Part shown: positions 8,332 through 17,638 of the stretch, one piece after another | How the letters are laid out: each line of letters starts with the position of its first letter | Position numbering within the stretch: position 1 is the first letter of the stretch | Assembly (NCBI GenBank): GCA_046329585.1 | Contig: JAXLUI010000001.1 | Coordinates: 2,294,001-2,358,000 of the forward strand | Reading direction: 5' to 3' | From: DLKC01 sp002478885 | Lineage (GTDB): Bacteria; Bacteroidota; Bacteroidia; Chitinophagales; Chitinophagaceae | DNA length: 64,000 bases | The notes under the pieces: generated by a model | What the model saw: only the letters and a program-made list of their open reading frames with translations | Database searches by the model: none | What the model was told of the DNA's origin: nothing | Translations under genes and position numbers: made by a program

Positions 8332-11300
8332 ATGAGATCTATTAGCGTTTTCCTTGTTGTATTGCTATGCTTTGCCGGCATTCAATCCGGTGCGCAGACT
8401 TACGATCCGGCTCTCTTCAATAGTTTACATTGGCGTATGATCGGACCATTTCGCGGCGGCAGAACTGTTGGTGCATGCGGCGTTATTCAACAGCCGAATG
8501 TTTTTTACATGGGCGTTAACAATGGAGGCGTATGGAAAACGGATGATTTTGGCAGAACATGGAAACCTGTTTTTGATGCAAATGAAACCGGCTCTGTCGG
8601 CGATGTTGAAGTAGCCGCATCAAACCCGGATGTAGTTTATGTAGGCAGTGGAGAAGGCATTCAACGCCCCGATCTTTCGGTGGGCGACGGTGTTTACAAA
8701 TCGACTGACGCAGGAAAAACGTGGACAAACATGGGCCTGCACGATGCACAGCAGATCGGCGGAATTGATATAGATCCAAAGGATGAGAACCGGGTCTTTG
8801 TTGCAGCACTGGGGCACCCTTACGGCCCTAATAAAGAACGTGGTGTTTACAGAACACTCGACGGCGGCAAAACATGGAAGCAGGTTTTATATATTGATGA
8901 GAATACAGGTGCTATACAGGTTGGCATTGACCCCAAAAACCCGAATGTTATATACGCGGATATGTGGGCAGGCAGGCAGGGTCCCTGGGAGAATGGACAA
9001 TGGAATGGAAAAGAAAGTGGTTTGTTTAAATCAATCGATGGTGGCGACACATGGAAAAAATTAACCAATGGTTTGCCCACTACGGCTGAGGGTTTGGGCA
9101 GAATAGGTTTTGGCATTGCACCCTCTGATCCTAATCGTTTATATGCAACGGTTGATGCAGGCGAGAAAGGTGGCATTTATAGAAGTGATGATGCAGGTGA
9201 AACATGGAGCAGGATACAATCTGACGGAAGGCTTTGGGGCAGGGGCAGCGATTTTGCAGAAGTAAAAATCGATCCAAATAATGCAGATATTGTTTACTCG
9301 GCCAACGTGGTGGTTTGGAAATCTGTTGATGGTGGCAAAACATGGAGTGGCTTTCGTGGGGCACCAGGCGGCGACGATTATCACCGCATATGGATTAACC
9401 CAACAAATAACAAGATTATTTTAATCGCCTGCGACCAGGGCGCGATTATTACAGTAAATGGAGGTGAGACTTTTTCTTCATGGTATAACCAGCCAACGGC
9501 ACAATTCTACCACGTAAGCACAGACAATGCTTTTCCATATAATGTTTACAGTGGCCAGCAGGAAAGTGGTTCTGCTGGCATTGCTTCAAGAGGCAACGAT
9601 GGACAAATTACAATTCGTGAATGGCACCCGGTCGGAGTGGAAGAATATGGCTATATCGCAGCCGATCCCCTTGATCCAAATATTATCTATGGTGGTAAGA
9701 TAACAAAGTATGATAAGCGCACAGGCCAGGTACAGAACATTGCACCAGAAGCAGTGCGTAGCGGAAAATACCGCTTTTTAAGAACGGCGCCGGTATTGTT
9801 CTCCCCTATCGATCCTACGACTTTATACTTCGCTGGCAACGTATTGTTTAAAACAAATGATGGCGGCAAAAGCTGGCAGGAAATGAGCCCTGATCTTACA
9901 AGAGAAAGTTGGGATATTCCAGCCAGCGTGGGCATCTATACATCAGATGAGTTAAAGAAAATGCCAAGGCGTGGGGTAATTTATACCGTTGCGCCATCAC
10001 CGGTTGACATCAATACGATTTGGTGCGGCAGCGACGACGGGCTTATTCATATCACCAAAGATGGCGGCAAAACATGGAACAATGTAACGCCCCCGGAAGT
10101 AACATCGTGGAGCAAAGTATCAATGCTCGAAGCAAGCCATACTAACGTAAATGAAGCTTATGCCGCTGTAAACAGGATCAGGTGTGATGACATGCATCCG
10201 CACATTTATAAAACCACCGATGCGGGTAAAACATGGAAAGAAATTGTAAACGGTTTAGCAACCGACCCAATCAACTCTGTAAAAGAAGATACACAACGAA
10301 AAGGCATGCTCTTCGCCGGGAGCGAGAAAGCAGTGTTTGTTTCTTTTGATGATGGTGAGCATTGGCAAAGTCTTAAACTTGATATGCCAGCGACATCCGT
10401 TCGCGACCTTGTAATAAAAGACGATGATCTTGTCATCGGCACGCATGGAAGAGGCTTCTGGATACTTGACGATATTACGCCGTTGCGACAACTCAGTGCT
10501 AAAAATGTTAACGCAAAAGCATTTTTGTTTCAGCCGCAAACAGCTATAAGGGTAAGGTGGAGTATGTATCCCGATACACCATTACCACAGGAAGAGCCAG
10601 CAGGTGAAAACCCACCCGATGGCGCTATCATCGATTATTATTTACAGAGCGATGCAAAAGATGCCGTCTTGGAGATCAGCAATGAAAAAGGCAATCTCAT
10701 AAGAAGGTATACCAACAAAGACACGCTGTACATAATTCCTGACGTAAATATTCCTTTATACTGGATACGGCCACAGCAAATTTTATCTGCTACAAAAGGC
10801 TCGCATCGTTTTTTATGGGACATGCATTATGCTCCCTTGAATACAGCCCCTGAATATCCTATTTCAGCGATATATAAAAACACCGTGCCTACTCCTTCTT
10901 CGCCATGGGTTATGCCGGGCAGGTACGTTGCAAAACTGACTGTCGATGGAGCAATCTTCACACAAACATTTAACGTGGCAATGGATCCCAGGGTGAAAAC
11001 CAGTATCAACGATTTGCAAATGCAGCACGATATTTCTTTGCAATGTTACCAGAACCAAAAAGAAATTGCAGCGATCAGCAATGAAGTAAATCAATGGATT
11101 AACAGTGTAAATGCCCTAGCTGCAAAGGCGAAAGGAAAAAGTGCTTCCGGCCTAAGAACATTTTCAGATCAACTCCAAAGAATGCTTGATGCATCTAATG
11201 CCAGCCAACCTGGTTTCGATAAGCTTTCCAATGCGTTCGCCTCCGTATTCGGCATTTTGCAGGAAGCAGATATGACGCCTACAACGCAAACTGTACAAGC

Positions 11301-11424
11301 CTTTAAAGCTGCGCAGGCCTCTTATGAATCGACAAAGCAAAGCTGGATTGAATTTAAAACAGCAACATTGCCTAAGCTGAATAAGCAACTAAAATCTGCC
11401 GGGCTTCCGTTGCTGAGTGAGTAA
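8332..11424 (+). CDS. Secreted BNR/Asp-box beta-propeller protein (sortilin-like)
   Basis: A 1030-residue exported protein with a signal peptide (about 1-22, ending GAQ). At least ten Asp-box repeats are visible, for example KTDDFGRTW, KSTDAGKTW, RTLDGGKTW, KSIDGGDTW, KTNDGGKSW and ITKDGGKTW, spread over about residues 60-690. This predicts one or two beta-propellers as in the VPS10/sortilin-like and glycosyl-hydrolase-like BNR proteins. After residue 720 comes a beta-rich region and then an alpha-helical C-terminus (about 900-1030). Its substrate is unknown; a role in glycan or peptide handling at the envelope is possible. Confidence 0.85.
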   Translation: MRSISVFLVVLLCFAGIQSGAQTYDPALFNSLHWRMIGPFRGGRTVGACGVIQQPNVFYMGVNNGGVWKTDDFGRTWKPVFDANETGSVGDVEVAASNPDVVYVGSGEGIQRPDLSVGDGVYKSTDAGKTWTNMGLHDAQQIGGIDIDPKDENRVFVAALGHPYGPNKERGVYRTLDGGKTWKQVLYIDENTGAIQVGIDPKNPNVIYADMWAGRQGPWENGQWNGKESGLFKSIDGGDTWKKLTNGLPTTAEGLGRIGFGIAPSDPNRLYATVDAGEKGGIYRSDDAGETWSRIQSDGRLWGRGSDFAEVKIDPNNADIVYSANVVVWKSVDGGKTWSGFRGAPGGDDYHRIWINPTNNKIILIACDQGAIITVNGGETFSSWYNQPTAQFYHVSTDNAFPYNVYSGQQESGSAGIASRGNDGQITIREWHPVGVEEYGYIAADPLDPNIIYGGKITKYDKRTGQVQNIAPEAVRSGKYRFLRTAPVLFSPIDPTTLYFAGNVLFKTNDGGKSWQEMSPDLTRESWDIPASVGIYTSDELKKMPRRGVIYTVAPSPVDINTIWCGSDDGLIHITKDGGKTWNNVTPPEVTSWSKVSMLEASHTNVNEAYAAVNRIRCDDMHPHIYKTTDAGKTWKEIVNGLATDPINSVKEDTQRKGMLFAGSEKAVFVSFDDGEHWQSLKLDMPATSVRDLVIKDDDLVIGTHGRGFWILDDITPLRQLSAKNVNAKAFLFQPQTAIRVRWSMYPDTPLPQEEPAGENPPDGAIIDYYLQSDAKDAVLEISNEKGNLIRRYTNKDTLYIIPDVNIPLYWIRPQQILSATKGSHRFLWDMHYAPLNTAPEYPISAIYKNTVPTPSSPWVMPGRYVAKLTVDGAIFTQTFNVAMDPRVKTSINDLQMQHDISLQCYQNQKEIAAISNEVNQWINSVNALAAKAKGKSASGLRTFSDQLQRMLDASNASQPGFDKLSNAFASVFGILQEADMTPTTQTVQAFKAAQASYESTKQSWIEFKTATLPKLNKQLKSAGLPLLSE

Positions 11425-11425
11425 G

Positions 11426-11685
11426 ATTTTGGAACCAGCTGTTTGTCTTAGTGTCGTCGTCTGTTGCGTCGCACGCTTGTACTATTGGAAAAAAAATCGA
11501 CAAGTAGCAGGCAATCAGCTTGACTTGCGGAAATCAGTTTGACTATATTGCTTATGTCCGCTGCTGTTTTTGTATTATCAAGGCAAATAGACATGAATTA
11601 TCTTGTTGCTGAGTAATGGTATGGCGCACAAGAGTGCGACGCAACAGCAGTTGCCACCTGTATATAAGCCGGGACCACAAAAATT
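11426..11685. repeat. Intergenic inverted repeat pair C
   Basis: Facing units fill the space between convergent genes. Left core 11463-11482 (GCACGCTTGTAC), right core 11626-11645 (GCACAAGAGTGC). The arms differ at the variable position. Both outer ends (ATTTTGGAACCAGC; AAGCCGGGACCACAAAAA) abut stop codons. Confidence 0.85.
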
Positions 11686-11692
11686 ATCCTTG

Positions 11693-12760
11693 TTAAATTC
11701 TATAGGTAATGGCGTTGATGTTCATGCCTGCGCCAACTGATGCAAACAGCACGATATCGTCTTTGTGGAGATCGTGATCTGGAATCATGCCTTTGTAAAC
11801 CATATCTAAGAGCGTGGGAATAGTTGCCACCGAACTGTTGCCCATTTTTTGAATATTCATAGGCATAATATATTCGGGTGCTTTTGGGATACTATATAAT
11901 TTATAAAAAGCCTTTACGATGGCTTCGTCCATTTTTTCGTTGGCCTGGTGAATAAAAATCTTTTTGAGCGACGTAATGGGCAAGCCGGTTTTATCGAAAC
12001 AATCTTTCATAGCCCCTGGCACGTGTACTAATGCATATTCATATACTTTACGGCCCTTCATTTTTATGTAGCGGATAGAAGGATCGGCGCCGGGAAAATA
12101 AGACTTACCCATATTAATATAGTTCACTTCTTCAACGCAATGCGATTGTACTGCTGTGCTTAGTATGCCGCTATTGCCATTGCCCTCTTTAGATTCCAAC
12201 ACGGTTGCGCCTGCGCCATCGCTAAAGATCATACTGTCGCGATCATATTTATCAATTACCCGGCTAAGTGTTTCGGTGCCTATTACAAGAATTTTCCTTG
12301 CGATACCCGCTTTAAAAAAAGCATCAGCCTGTATAACGCCCTGCAGCCAGCCAGGGCAGCCAAACAAAATGTCGTAGCAAACACAGGAAGGATTTTTTAT
12401 ACCAAGGGTATGCTTGATCCGTGAAGCGATAGAAGGCACAGCGTCGGTCTGGATCGTATGCTTAATAACGTTTCCGAAGTTTTGCGCGACAATTACCTGA
12501 TCGATTGTTTCGGGATCGATGCCTGCATTTTCAATTGCTTTGGCCGCGGCAATCGCGCCGATGTCGGAAGCGTTCAGATCTTCACTTGCATAACGTCTTT
12601 CTATAATTCCGGTGATCTGTTTAAATTTTTCCACCACCTCATGTTGCGGGGTAGGGATAGGTTCATGGTCTTCACCATAAAAGTGGTGAATCGTGAATTC
12701 TGTATTGGTCTTAACTTCTGATGGGATGTAACATCCGGTACCGGTAATAACAGTTCTCAA
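11693..12760 (-). CDS. 3-oxoacyl-ACP synthase III family enzyme (KAS III, FabH-like)
   Basis: A condensing enzyme of the thiolase fold that joins an acyl-CoA or acyl-ACP with a malonyl unit or similar. The Cys-His-Asn triad is visible: Cys in FGCPGW, His in IFIHQANEK and Asn in GNSSVATIP. I chose a TTG start at 12760 (TVITGTGCYIP follows), which gives about 355 residues, the usual length; the only upstream alternative is a GTG at 12817. The insert HFYGEDHEP near residue 27 suggests a specialised branch rather than housekeeping fabH. No fatty-acid genes are adjacent. Confidence 0.85.
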   Translation of the reverse strand: MRTVITGTGCYIPSEVKTNTEFTIHHFYGEDHEPIPTPQHEVVEKFKQITGIIERRYASEDLNASDIGAIAAAKAIENAGIDPETIDQVIVAQNFGNVIKHTIQTDAVPSIASRIKHTLGIKNPSCVCYDILFGCPGWLQGVIQADAFFKAGIARKILVIGTETLSRVIDKYDRDSMIFSDGAGATVLESKEGNGNSGILSTAVQSHCVEEVNYINMGKSYFPGADPSIRYIKMKGRKVYEYALVHVPGAMKDCFDKTGLPITSLKKIFIHQANEKMDEAIVKAFYKLYSIPKAPEYIMPMNIQKMGNSSVATIPTLLDMVYKGMIPDHDLHKDDIVLFASVGAGMNINAITYRI

Positions 12761-12871
12761 TTTGATAAATTTTTTGTCCGGCAGGCAATCACGGAATGTA
12801 AATATAAAGCAAATCACATTCCGGAATGATGATTATTGAAAGTGCAGGTCTAAGCCACGCTCCCGCTCTGG

Positions 12872-13384
12872 CTATTTTTTCAAAAACGCCTGCAAACCTC
12901 CGGTGTAATTCAAGGCTCTTTGTTCAGCAAAAAAATCTGCAATAAGCATAACAGCTGCCTGCAATGCCAATGCCAAACCAAGGCCCAGCCAAAACTGTTT
13001 ACCAGCATCATTTTTACAGGTAAACACTAGTACGAGGCCCGCAACAAACAACAGTATTTCTACCCAGCGATAAATAACAAAGTTTCTGTTTACCGCGTGC
13101 ATGCGTGGAAGTTCTTCGTTTTCTAATTTATCCGGGTTCATATCAAATGCATAAACTATATCGGTTCTTTGCCTATCGCTTCTTGCATAAACAGTATAAC
13201 CGACTACTACCTGTATAAGCGCAATAGCAATCAAAGGAATGGCGGCGCCTTTCCAGTATTGCGTTTTCCAAATCAGTAGCCCAACCAATGCAATTATAAT
13301 AGCAGCAACACCGATGAAAATAAAAACCAGGCTCTCCAGTTTTTCAGCAACGAAATATTTTTCAATGTCTGTTTTTGTAAACAT
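12872..13384 (-). CDS. Hypothetical membrane protein, four TM segments
   Basis: A 170-residue protein not recognised. Hydrophobic segments at about 18-38, 48-67, 108-126 and 132-150 predict four helices. The region between helices 2 and 3 is charged (about 68-105). It follows the DUF1569 gene on the same strand by about 45 bp and precedes the KAS III gene. No catalytic motif is seen. Confidence 0.7.
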   Translation of the reverse strand: MFTKTDIEKYFVAEKLESLVFIFIGVAAIIIALVGLLIWKTQYWKGAAIPLIAIALIQVVVGYTVYARSDRQRTDIVYAFDMNPDKLENEELPRMHAVNRNFVIYRWVEILLFVAGLVLVFTCKNDAGKQFWLGLGLALALQAAVMLIADFFAEQRALNYTGGLQAFLKK

Positions 13385-13429
13385 AGCCGAGTTTTTTTGA
13401 TGATGGTTATTTCTGCAGCATTACCCGAA

Positions 13430-13879
13430 TCATAATCCGAATTGTCGCAGATGATGATCAAAATGTTTCCAGATAAGCCTGCCCCACAAGGTCATATTCA
13501 TTTTGCCGAACAGCGGGTGTGCATTTAATTCGTTCGCAGCTAGTGTTTCATTTAACCGCGCAAACAACAACTGTTTTTCTGTTAGCACATCCTTCACACC
13601 GGGATGCAGTTTTTTTACATTCATTTCCGGGGCAGTTCTTGAGCCTTTTGGCCAGGGTATTATGTACAACAGAAGCCAACGCACTGGTGGAAAAGCAAGA
13701 GTCGATTTTACAAAAGTCGTTTGCCTTGTAATACCCAACGCCAATTCAAGCTGACTACGGAGGTGCCACAACATTTCCTCGGCAGACATAGTTCCCCACA
13801 AACGTTGGGTTGAAGACTGCAATGTTTCAAAACGTTTCAATGTGGCTTCGCGGTCAGTCGCGTTTAAAATTGTTGTCAT
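13430..13879 (-). CDS. DUF1569 (DinB-like four-helix) protein
   Basis: A 149-residue soluble protein with the DUF1569 pattern: an N-terminal LKRFETL helix, MSAEEMLWHLRSQLELALG (about 35-53), and the C-terminal LWGRLIWKHFDHHLRQFGL. The histidines at about 40 and 141-142 fit the metal-binding positions of the DinB superfamily. Function is not known for this family; thiol or metal-dependent chemistry is suspected from the fold. Confidence 0.75.
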   Translation of the reverse strand: MTTILNATDREATLKRFETLQSSTQRLWGTMSAEEMLWHLRSQLELALGITRQTTFVKSTLAFPPVRWLLLYIIPWPKGSRTAPEMNVKKLHPGVKDVLTEKQLLFARLNETLAANELNAHPLFGKMNMTLWGRLIWKHFDHHLRQFGL

Positions 13880-13911
13880 AAATTTTTATGTTAACGGCTG
13901 CTGTTTTCTTT

Positions 13912-14901
13912 TTAAAGTAACAACTTATCTCCGATACTCATTGGCCTTACTCCGTCTACTTGTCGTGTAGTCACTAGTTGCTGCAATTCACTTAGAGGAT
14001 AGAATATTGGCTCATCACTCAGATCAAATGTACCATAGTGCATCGGAATAAAATGCTTTGCCTTCAGCATACTGACAGCTTCCAGCGCATCTGCTGGGCC
14101 GGTATGACTGGTGCGCATGAACCAATTTGGCTCATAGGCGCCGATTCCGATGAACGCATAGTCAATACCAGGGTAAAGCAAACCTATTTCTTCAAAATGG
14201 CAGCCTAAGCCGCTATCAGCACCGAAATAGATTTTCTTATGGTTGTATTCAATCATGAAACTGCCCCAGAGCATTTCGTTAAGGTCGGTGAACCCGCGCC
14301 TGTTCCAGTGTTTGGCGGGTAAATAAGTGATAGCAATATCTCCCATTTCGTGGTATGCCTGGTACCAGCCTGCTTCAATAACCGGGTTTTCGATTCTCCA
14401 CTTTCTGAGTATTGCACTCAATCCTAAACCTGTAAGAATAACTGCATCAGGATTGTAAGCGCATAATTCTTTCAAGCTTCTTTCATCGCAATGGTCACGA
14501 TGATTATGCGAAAGCAAAATATAATCGATGCTGTTAAGTTCTTTTACGGCAAGTGGCAGGTCTGTGTAGCGCTTGAGCAGGCTTACATTGTAAAAAACAG
14601 GATCCGTAATCAAGTGCTTACCAGCCATGGTAAACAAAAAGGTCGTGTGACCAAACCAGGTAATGCCATCGTTTCTATCGCGCAATAAATTACTGTTTGT
14701 TTCGACAGCCACGTTTGTTTGCTGGTTTTTTTTTAACTGCTTCATTGGCTTTGGGCCAAATTGCCATTTTAAAAGGTCACCAAGGCCTTTCTCTGAAGGT
14801 CCATCCAAATTAACGTATTGACCAAGCTCATTAAGCGGGTTACCAGGCCAGTTTTCTTTTATAAAGGCCAGTTCTGGATTATGTGTAGGGCGTGCTTTCA
14901 T
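13912..14901 (-). CDS. MBL-fold metallohydrolase (NAPE-PLD/UlaG-like)
   Basis: A 329-residue metal-dependent hydrolase. The zinc motif SHNHRDHCD (HxHxDH) lies near residue 130, followed by HWNRRG, an Asp in GADSG, and the C-terminal HYGTFDLSDEP that supplies the last His. This is the arrangement of the N-acyl-phosphatidylethanolamine phospholipase D-like group. Its ATG overlaps the stop of the glutathione-peroxidase-like gene by one base, so the two are translated from one message. A lipid-related substrate is plausible but unproven. Confidence 0.85.
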   Translation of the reverse strand: MKARPTHNPELAFIKENWPGNPLNELGQYVNLDGPSEKGLGDLLKWQFGPKPMKQLKKNQQTNVAVETNSNLLRDRNDGITWFGHTTFLFTMAGKHLITDPVFYNVSLLKRYTDLPLAVKELNSIDYILLSHNHRDHCDERSLKELCAYNPDAVILTGLGLSAILRKWRIENPVIEAGWYQAYHEMGDIAITYLPAKHWNRRGFTDLNEMLWGSFMIEYNHKKIYFGADSGLGCHFEEIGLLYPGIDYAFIGIGAYEPNWFMRTSHTGPADALEAVSMLKAKHFIPMHYGTFDLSDEPIFYPLSELQQLVTTRQVDGVRPMSIGDKLLL

Positions 14902-15569
14902 TACCTGTTTATAGCGTCGATTACGTCTTTGCTTAGTGGAGAAATAGACGGATCAAAATAACTGACCAATTTGCCATGCCCGTCCACAAGATATTTGGAA
15001 AAATTCCAGGTTGGCTCTTTATCGTTCCACCCATTTTTACTCTTATCGCTCAACCATTGAAACACGCTATTTTGATCAAATCTTTTTATTACCACTGATT
15101 TTTTCATTAACGGAAAAGTAATACCATAATTGAGTTTGCAGAAGGTTGCAATTGCATCATCACTAGCTGCCTCCTGGTCTTTAAAATCATTTGCGGGAAA
15201 AGCAATTATAACGAGTTTGCCTTTGTATTGCTGGTATAATTTTTCCAGTTCATCGTATTGGCCGGTGTAACCACAATCACTGGCCGTATTTACCAACATC
15301 ACTTTTTTTCCTTCGAGGGAATCGAAGCTGAATATTTCGCCATTGTTGGCAATAGCTGACAAACCATAAAAGGAACCCGGCGGCTTAATATTGTTCGTAT
15401 TTGTCTTGATCCTATCGTTCGTTCCAAAAAACTTTCCCACCGACATTAGTGCCGGATAAATTGCTTTTAACACCGATTGCCTTATCGTCATGTTATTTTG
15501 TTTTACCGCCAGCACCATAATAAATATGATGGCCAAAAACACGGCGAGATATTTCAAAAACTTTTCCAA
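14901..15569 (-). CDS. Membrane-anchored glutathione peroxidase-like thiol peroxidase
   Basis: A 222-residue protein that likely reduces lipid or organic peroxides with thioredoxin. One N-terminal helix (about 5-24) anchors it; the peroxidase domain carries NTASDCGYTG with a peroxidatic Cys encoded by a normal Cys codon, and WNFSKYLVD. In the usual catalytic motif FPxNQF the Gln is Asp (FPANDF). The start is TTG at 15569: an in-frame stop lies just upstream and the anchor helix needs this start. It overlaps the MBL-fold gene, suggesting a joint role in oxidised-lipid handling (inference). Confidence 0.82.
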   Translation of the reverse strand: MEKFLKYLAVFLAIIFIMVLAVKQNNMTIRQSVLKAIYPALMSVGKFFGTNDRIKTNTNNIKPPGSFYGLSAIANNGEIFSFDSLEGKKVMLVNTASDCGYTGQYDELEKLYQQYKGKLVIIAFPANDFKDQEAASDDAIATFCKLNYGITFPLMKKSVVIKRFDQNSVFQWLSDKSKNGWNDKEPTWNFSKYLVDGHGKLVSYFDPSISPLSKDVIDAINR

Positions 15570-15625
15570 TGATTACGTTTATACTGTTGGTTTTGCTCAA
15601 AACATATGCCGACCAGGGCGAAACA

Positions 15626-15684
15626 GTACAAGAGTGCGACGCAAGCAAAGACTCATTAATGAACTGGAGCCGGGTTCAAAAAAT
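15626..15684 (+). repeat. Single repeat unit, right orientation
   Basis: The core at 15626-15645 reads GTACAAGAGTGCGACGCAAG, with the outer end AGCCGGGTTCAAAAAA touching the aldehyde dehydrogenase stop codon. No facing left unit lies between 15570 and 15626. Confidence 0.85.
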
Positions 15685-15687
15685 TAC

Positions 15688-17103
15688 TTACCTGATTACC
15701 CATTTAAACAATTTCAATTTACCCTTGAATGGCGGATATTTTACATCAGGATCAAACCAGGTTGGCGTTTTCATCACCGCTTTTTTATGACTGAAGGTGT
15801 TGAAGGAAAACCTTCCATGATAATTACCTGTTCCGCTGAAACCTCTGCCACCGAAAGGCAAATGATGATTGGTGAGATGCCAGCTCGCGTTGTTCACGCA
15901 ACCGCCGCCAAACGATACATTGTTTAGCCAGAACTCTTCGTTGCCGCTACTCCGCGTGAAAATATAAAACGCCAACGGGTTTTTGTTTGCCGCAATTGTG
16001 TATAAAGCCTGGTCTTTGTTATCGAATGAAATGATGGGTAGTATGGGTCCAAAAATTTCGTCGCTCATTACTGGCGCGTCGCTTGCAATATCACCCATGA
16101 GCGTAGGCGCGATATAAAGCTGTGAAGCATTGAACTGGCCGCCATAAAGAATATTTCCCTGCTCCAGATATTTCACGAGTCGATCAAACTGCCTTTTGTT
16201 GATGATCTTTCCATAATTATACGAAGTGGAAGGATCGGACGAATAAAATTTTTCGATCCATGTTTTTAGTTCGGCTACCAATTTATCTTTCACCGAAGCA
16301 TGCACCAGCACATAGTCGGGCGCCACGCACATTTGCCCTGCATTGGAAAATTTTGTGAGTGCAATTCTTCTTGCCGCAATTTTAATATCGGCATCGCTTT
16401 CTACTACGCATGGACTTTTGCCGCCGAGTTCAAGTGTTACGGGAACAAGATTTTTTGATGCTGCCTGGTAAATGATTTTGCCCACAGCGGTGCTGCCGGT
16501 ATAGAAGATATGGTCGAAAATAAAATTGTTCATCATGGCGGGAATTACATCTGCCCCATCTCCTTCTACATACAAAATATACTCCTCAGGAAAAACCTGC
16601 CGAATAATCTTGTGCATGATAGCAGAGGTAGCCGGCGCGAATTCGCTCGGTTTCATAACTACACAATTGCCTGAAGCGATTGCACCGATAAGCGGTGTGA
16701 ATAATAACTGCATCGGATAATTCCAAGGAGCGATAATGAGTACAACACCCAAAGGCTCGCTTATAATAAAGCTAGAAGAAGGCAGGTTCAGCAGGTTAGT
16801 GCCAACACTTTCGGGCCGCATCCACCCCTTAAGGCTTTTGATCGTTGCGTTAATTTCAGCTAAAAAAAACCCGGTTTCGGTAACCCATGTTTCTTCCGGA
16901 CTTTTCTTTAGATCGGCATAAAGCGCATCGTAGAGTTCCTGCTCGTGTTGCAAAACCGCATCGCGAAGGTTTAAGAGTTGCTTTTTGCGAAATGCATAAG
17001 AACGCGTCGCCATGGAGTTATAGAAGCTGCGCAATGCATTCAGCTTTGGCAGTAAATTATCTGCACTCGTATTAACTGGTTGTACTGCTATTGCTTGTTG
17101 CAT
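15688..17103 (-). CDS. NAD(P)-dependent aldehyde dehydrogenase (class 3-like)
   Basis: Oxidises an aldehyde to the acid. 471 residues, with the general base in LELGGKSPC and the catalytic Cys in SNAGQMCVAPDYV; the cofactor motif TGSTAVGK is also present. The short length and the N-terminal pattern fit class 3 (fatty-aldehyde/coniferyl type) enzymes, which lack the N-terminal extension of class 1/2. The C-terminal stretch is rich in aromatic residues (FSFNTFSHKKAV). No pathway partner is adjacent. Confidence 0.9.
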   Translation of the reverse strand: MQQAIAVQPVNTSADNLLPKLNALRSFYNSMATRSYAFRKKQLLNLRDAVLQHEQELYDALYADLKKSPEETWVTETGFFLAEINATIKSLKGWMRPESVGTNLLNLPSSSFIISEPLGVVLIIAPWNYPMQLLFTPLIGAIASGNCVVMKPSEFAPATSAIMHKIIRQVFPEEYILYVEGDGADVIPAMMNNFIFDHIFYTGSTAVGKIIYQAASKNLVPVTLELGGKSPCVVESDADIKIAARRIALTKFSNAGQMCVAPDYVLVHASVKDKLVAELKTWIEKFYSSDPSTSYNYGKIINKRQFDRLVKYLEQGNILYGGQFNASQLYIAPTLMGDIASDAPVMSDEIFGPILPIISFDNKDQALYTIAANKNPLAFYIFTRSSGNEEFWLNNVSFGGGCVNNASWHLTNHHLPFGGRGFSGTGNYHGRFSFNTFSHKKAVMKTPTWFDPDVKYPPFKGKLKLFKWVIR

Positions 17104-17384
17104 TTAATAACAATTTTGTTCTCAAAACGAAGAAAATAGAATAGTGCAAAATGTTGGCCTGCCAGGGCAAAACAATTTAATATCGGTGCAACTCAATAAG
17201 GCAGCGTCATCCCCGTTTATCAAATGTGCCTTAATAATAATCCGAGCATTAAACTTCGGCGATAAAGTTAAGTCAATAATCCGTTCCGGTTTTTTGGCCG
17301 TTGCTACCCGATTTTTTCTGAAACACTCAACCTGCATTAATAACACCGGTTTTACTTTTAGCTGTATTGCTTAACCTCGCTTTT

Positions 17385-17588
17385 TTTGTTGATTGTTTAG
17401 GTGCCAGGCACCAGTATTTCAATTATACTTTGCTTGCGTCGCACTCTTGTGCGGCAGAATAAACATCGACATAAAAACATCCGGTTCTTACGGATAACAT
17501 AATGTGCAACCGTGCTTTTGCTGCTTTGTTTGTTGCTGTACAAGTGCGCGACGCAAAAGCAGCTTAATTATTAGTCTTAAGCCCGGTG
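17385..17588. repeat. Intergenic inverted repeat pair D
   Basis: Left core 17433-17452, right core 17538-17557. The right core is GTACAAGTGCGCGACGCAAA, so the arms differ in the variable bases. The outer right end AAGCCCGG runs into the trpB2 terminator hairpin. The rest of the gap, 17104-17384, holds short open frames on both strands that resemble nothing; I see no gene there. Confidence 0.8.
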
Positions 17589-17589
17589 C

Positions 17590-17634
17590 ATTAGAAAAAG
17601 GCACAACCGTTTTGGTTGCGCCCTTTTCTAATGA
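17590..17634 (-). terminator. Terminator hairpin of trpB2
   Basis: A long imperfect stem: CATTAGAAAA at the left pairs with TTTTCTAATG at the right, with CAACC/GGTTG near the loop. It lies directly downstream of the leftward trpB2 stop. Confidence 0.7.
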
Positions 17635-17638
17635 CAAA

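Noticed and set aside
14901..15569. Selenocysteine in the glutathione-peroxidase-like protein
   Set aside because: The peroxidatic position is a normal Cys codon and there is no in-frame TGA in the gene.
17104..17384. Short overlapping frames of 74-76 codons upstream of the aldehyde dehydrogenase
   Set aside because: Both strands are open at once, the translations lack domain-like patterns and no upstream signal was seen.
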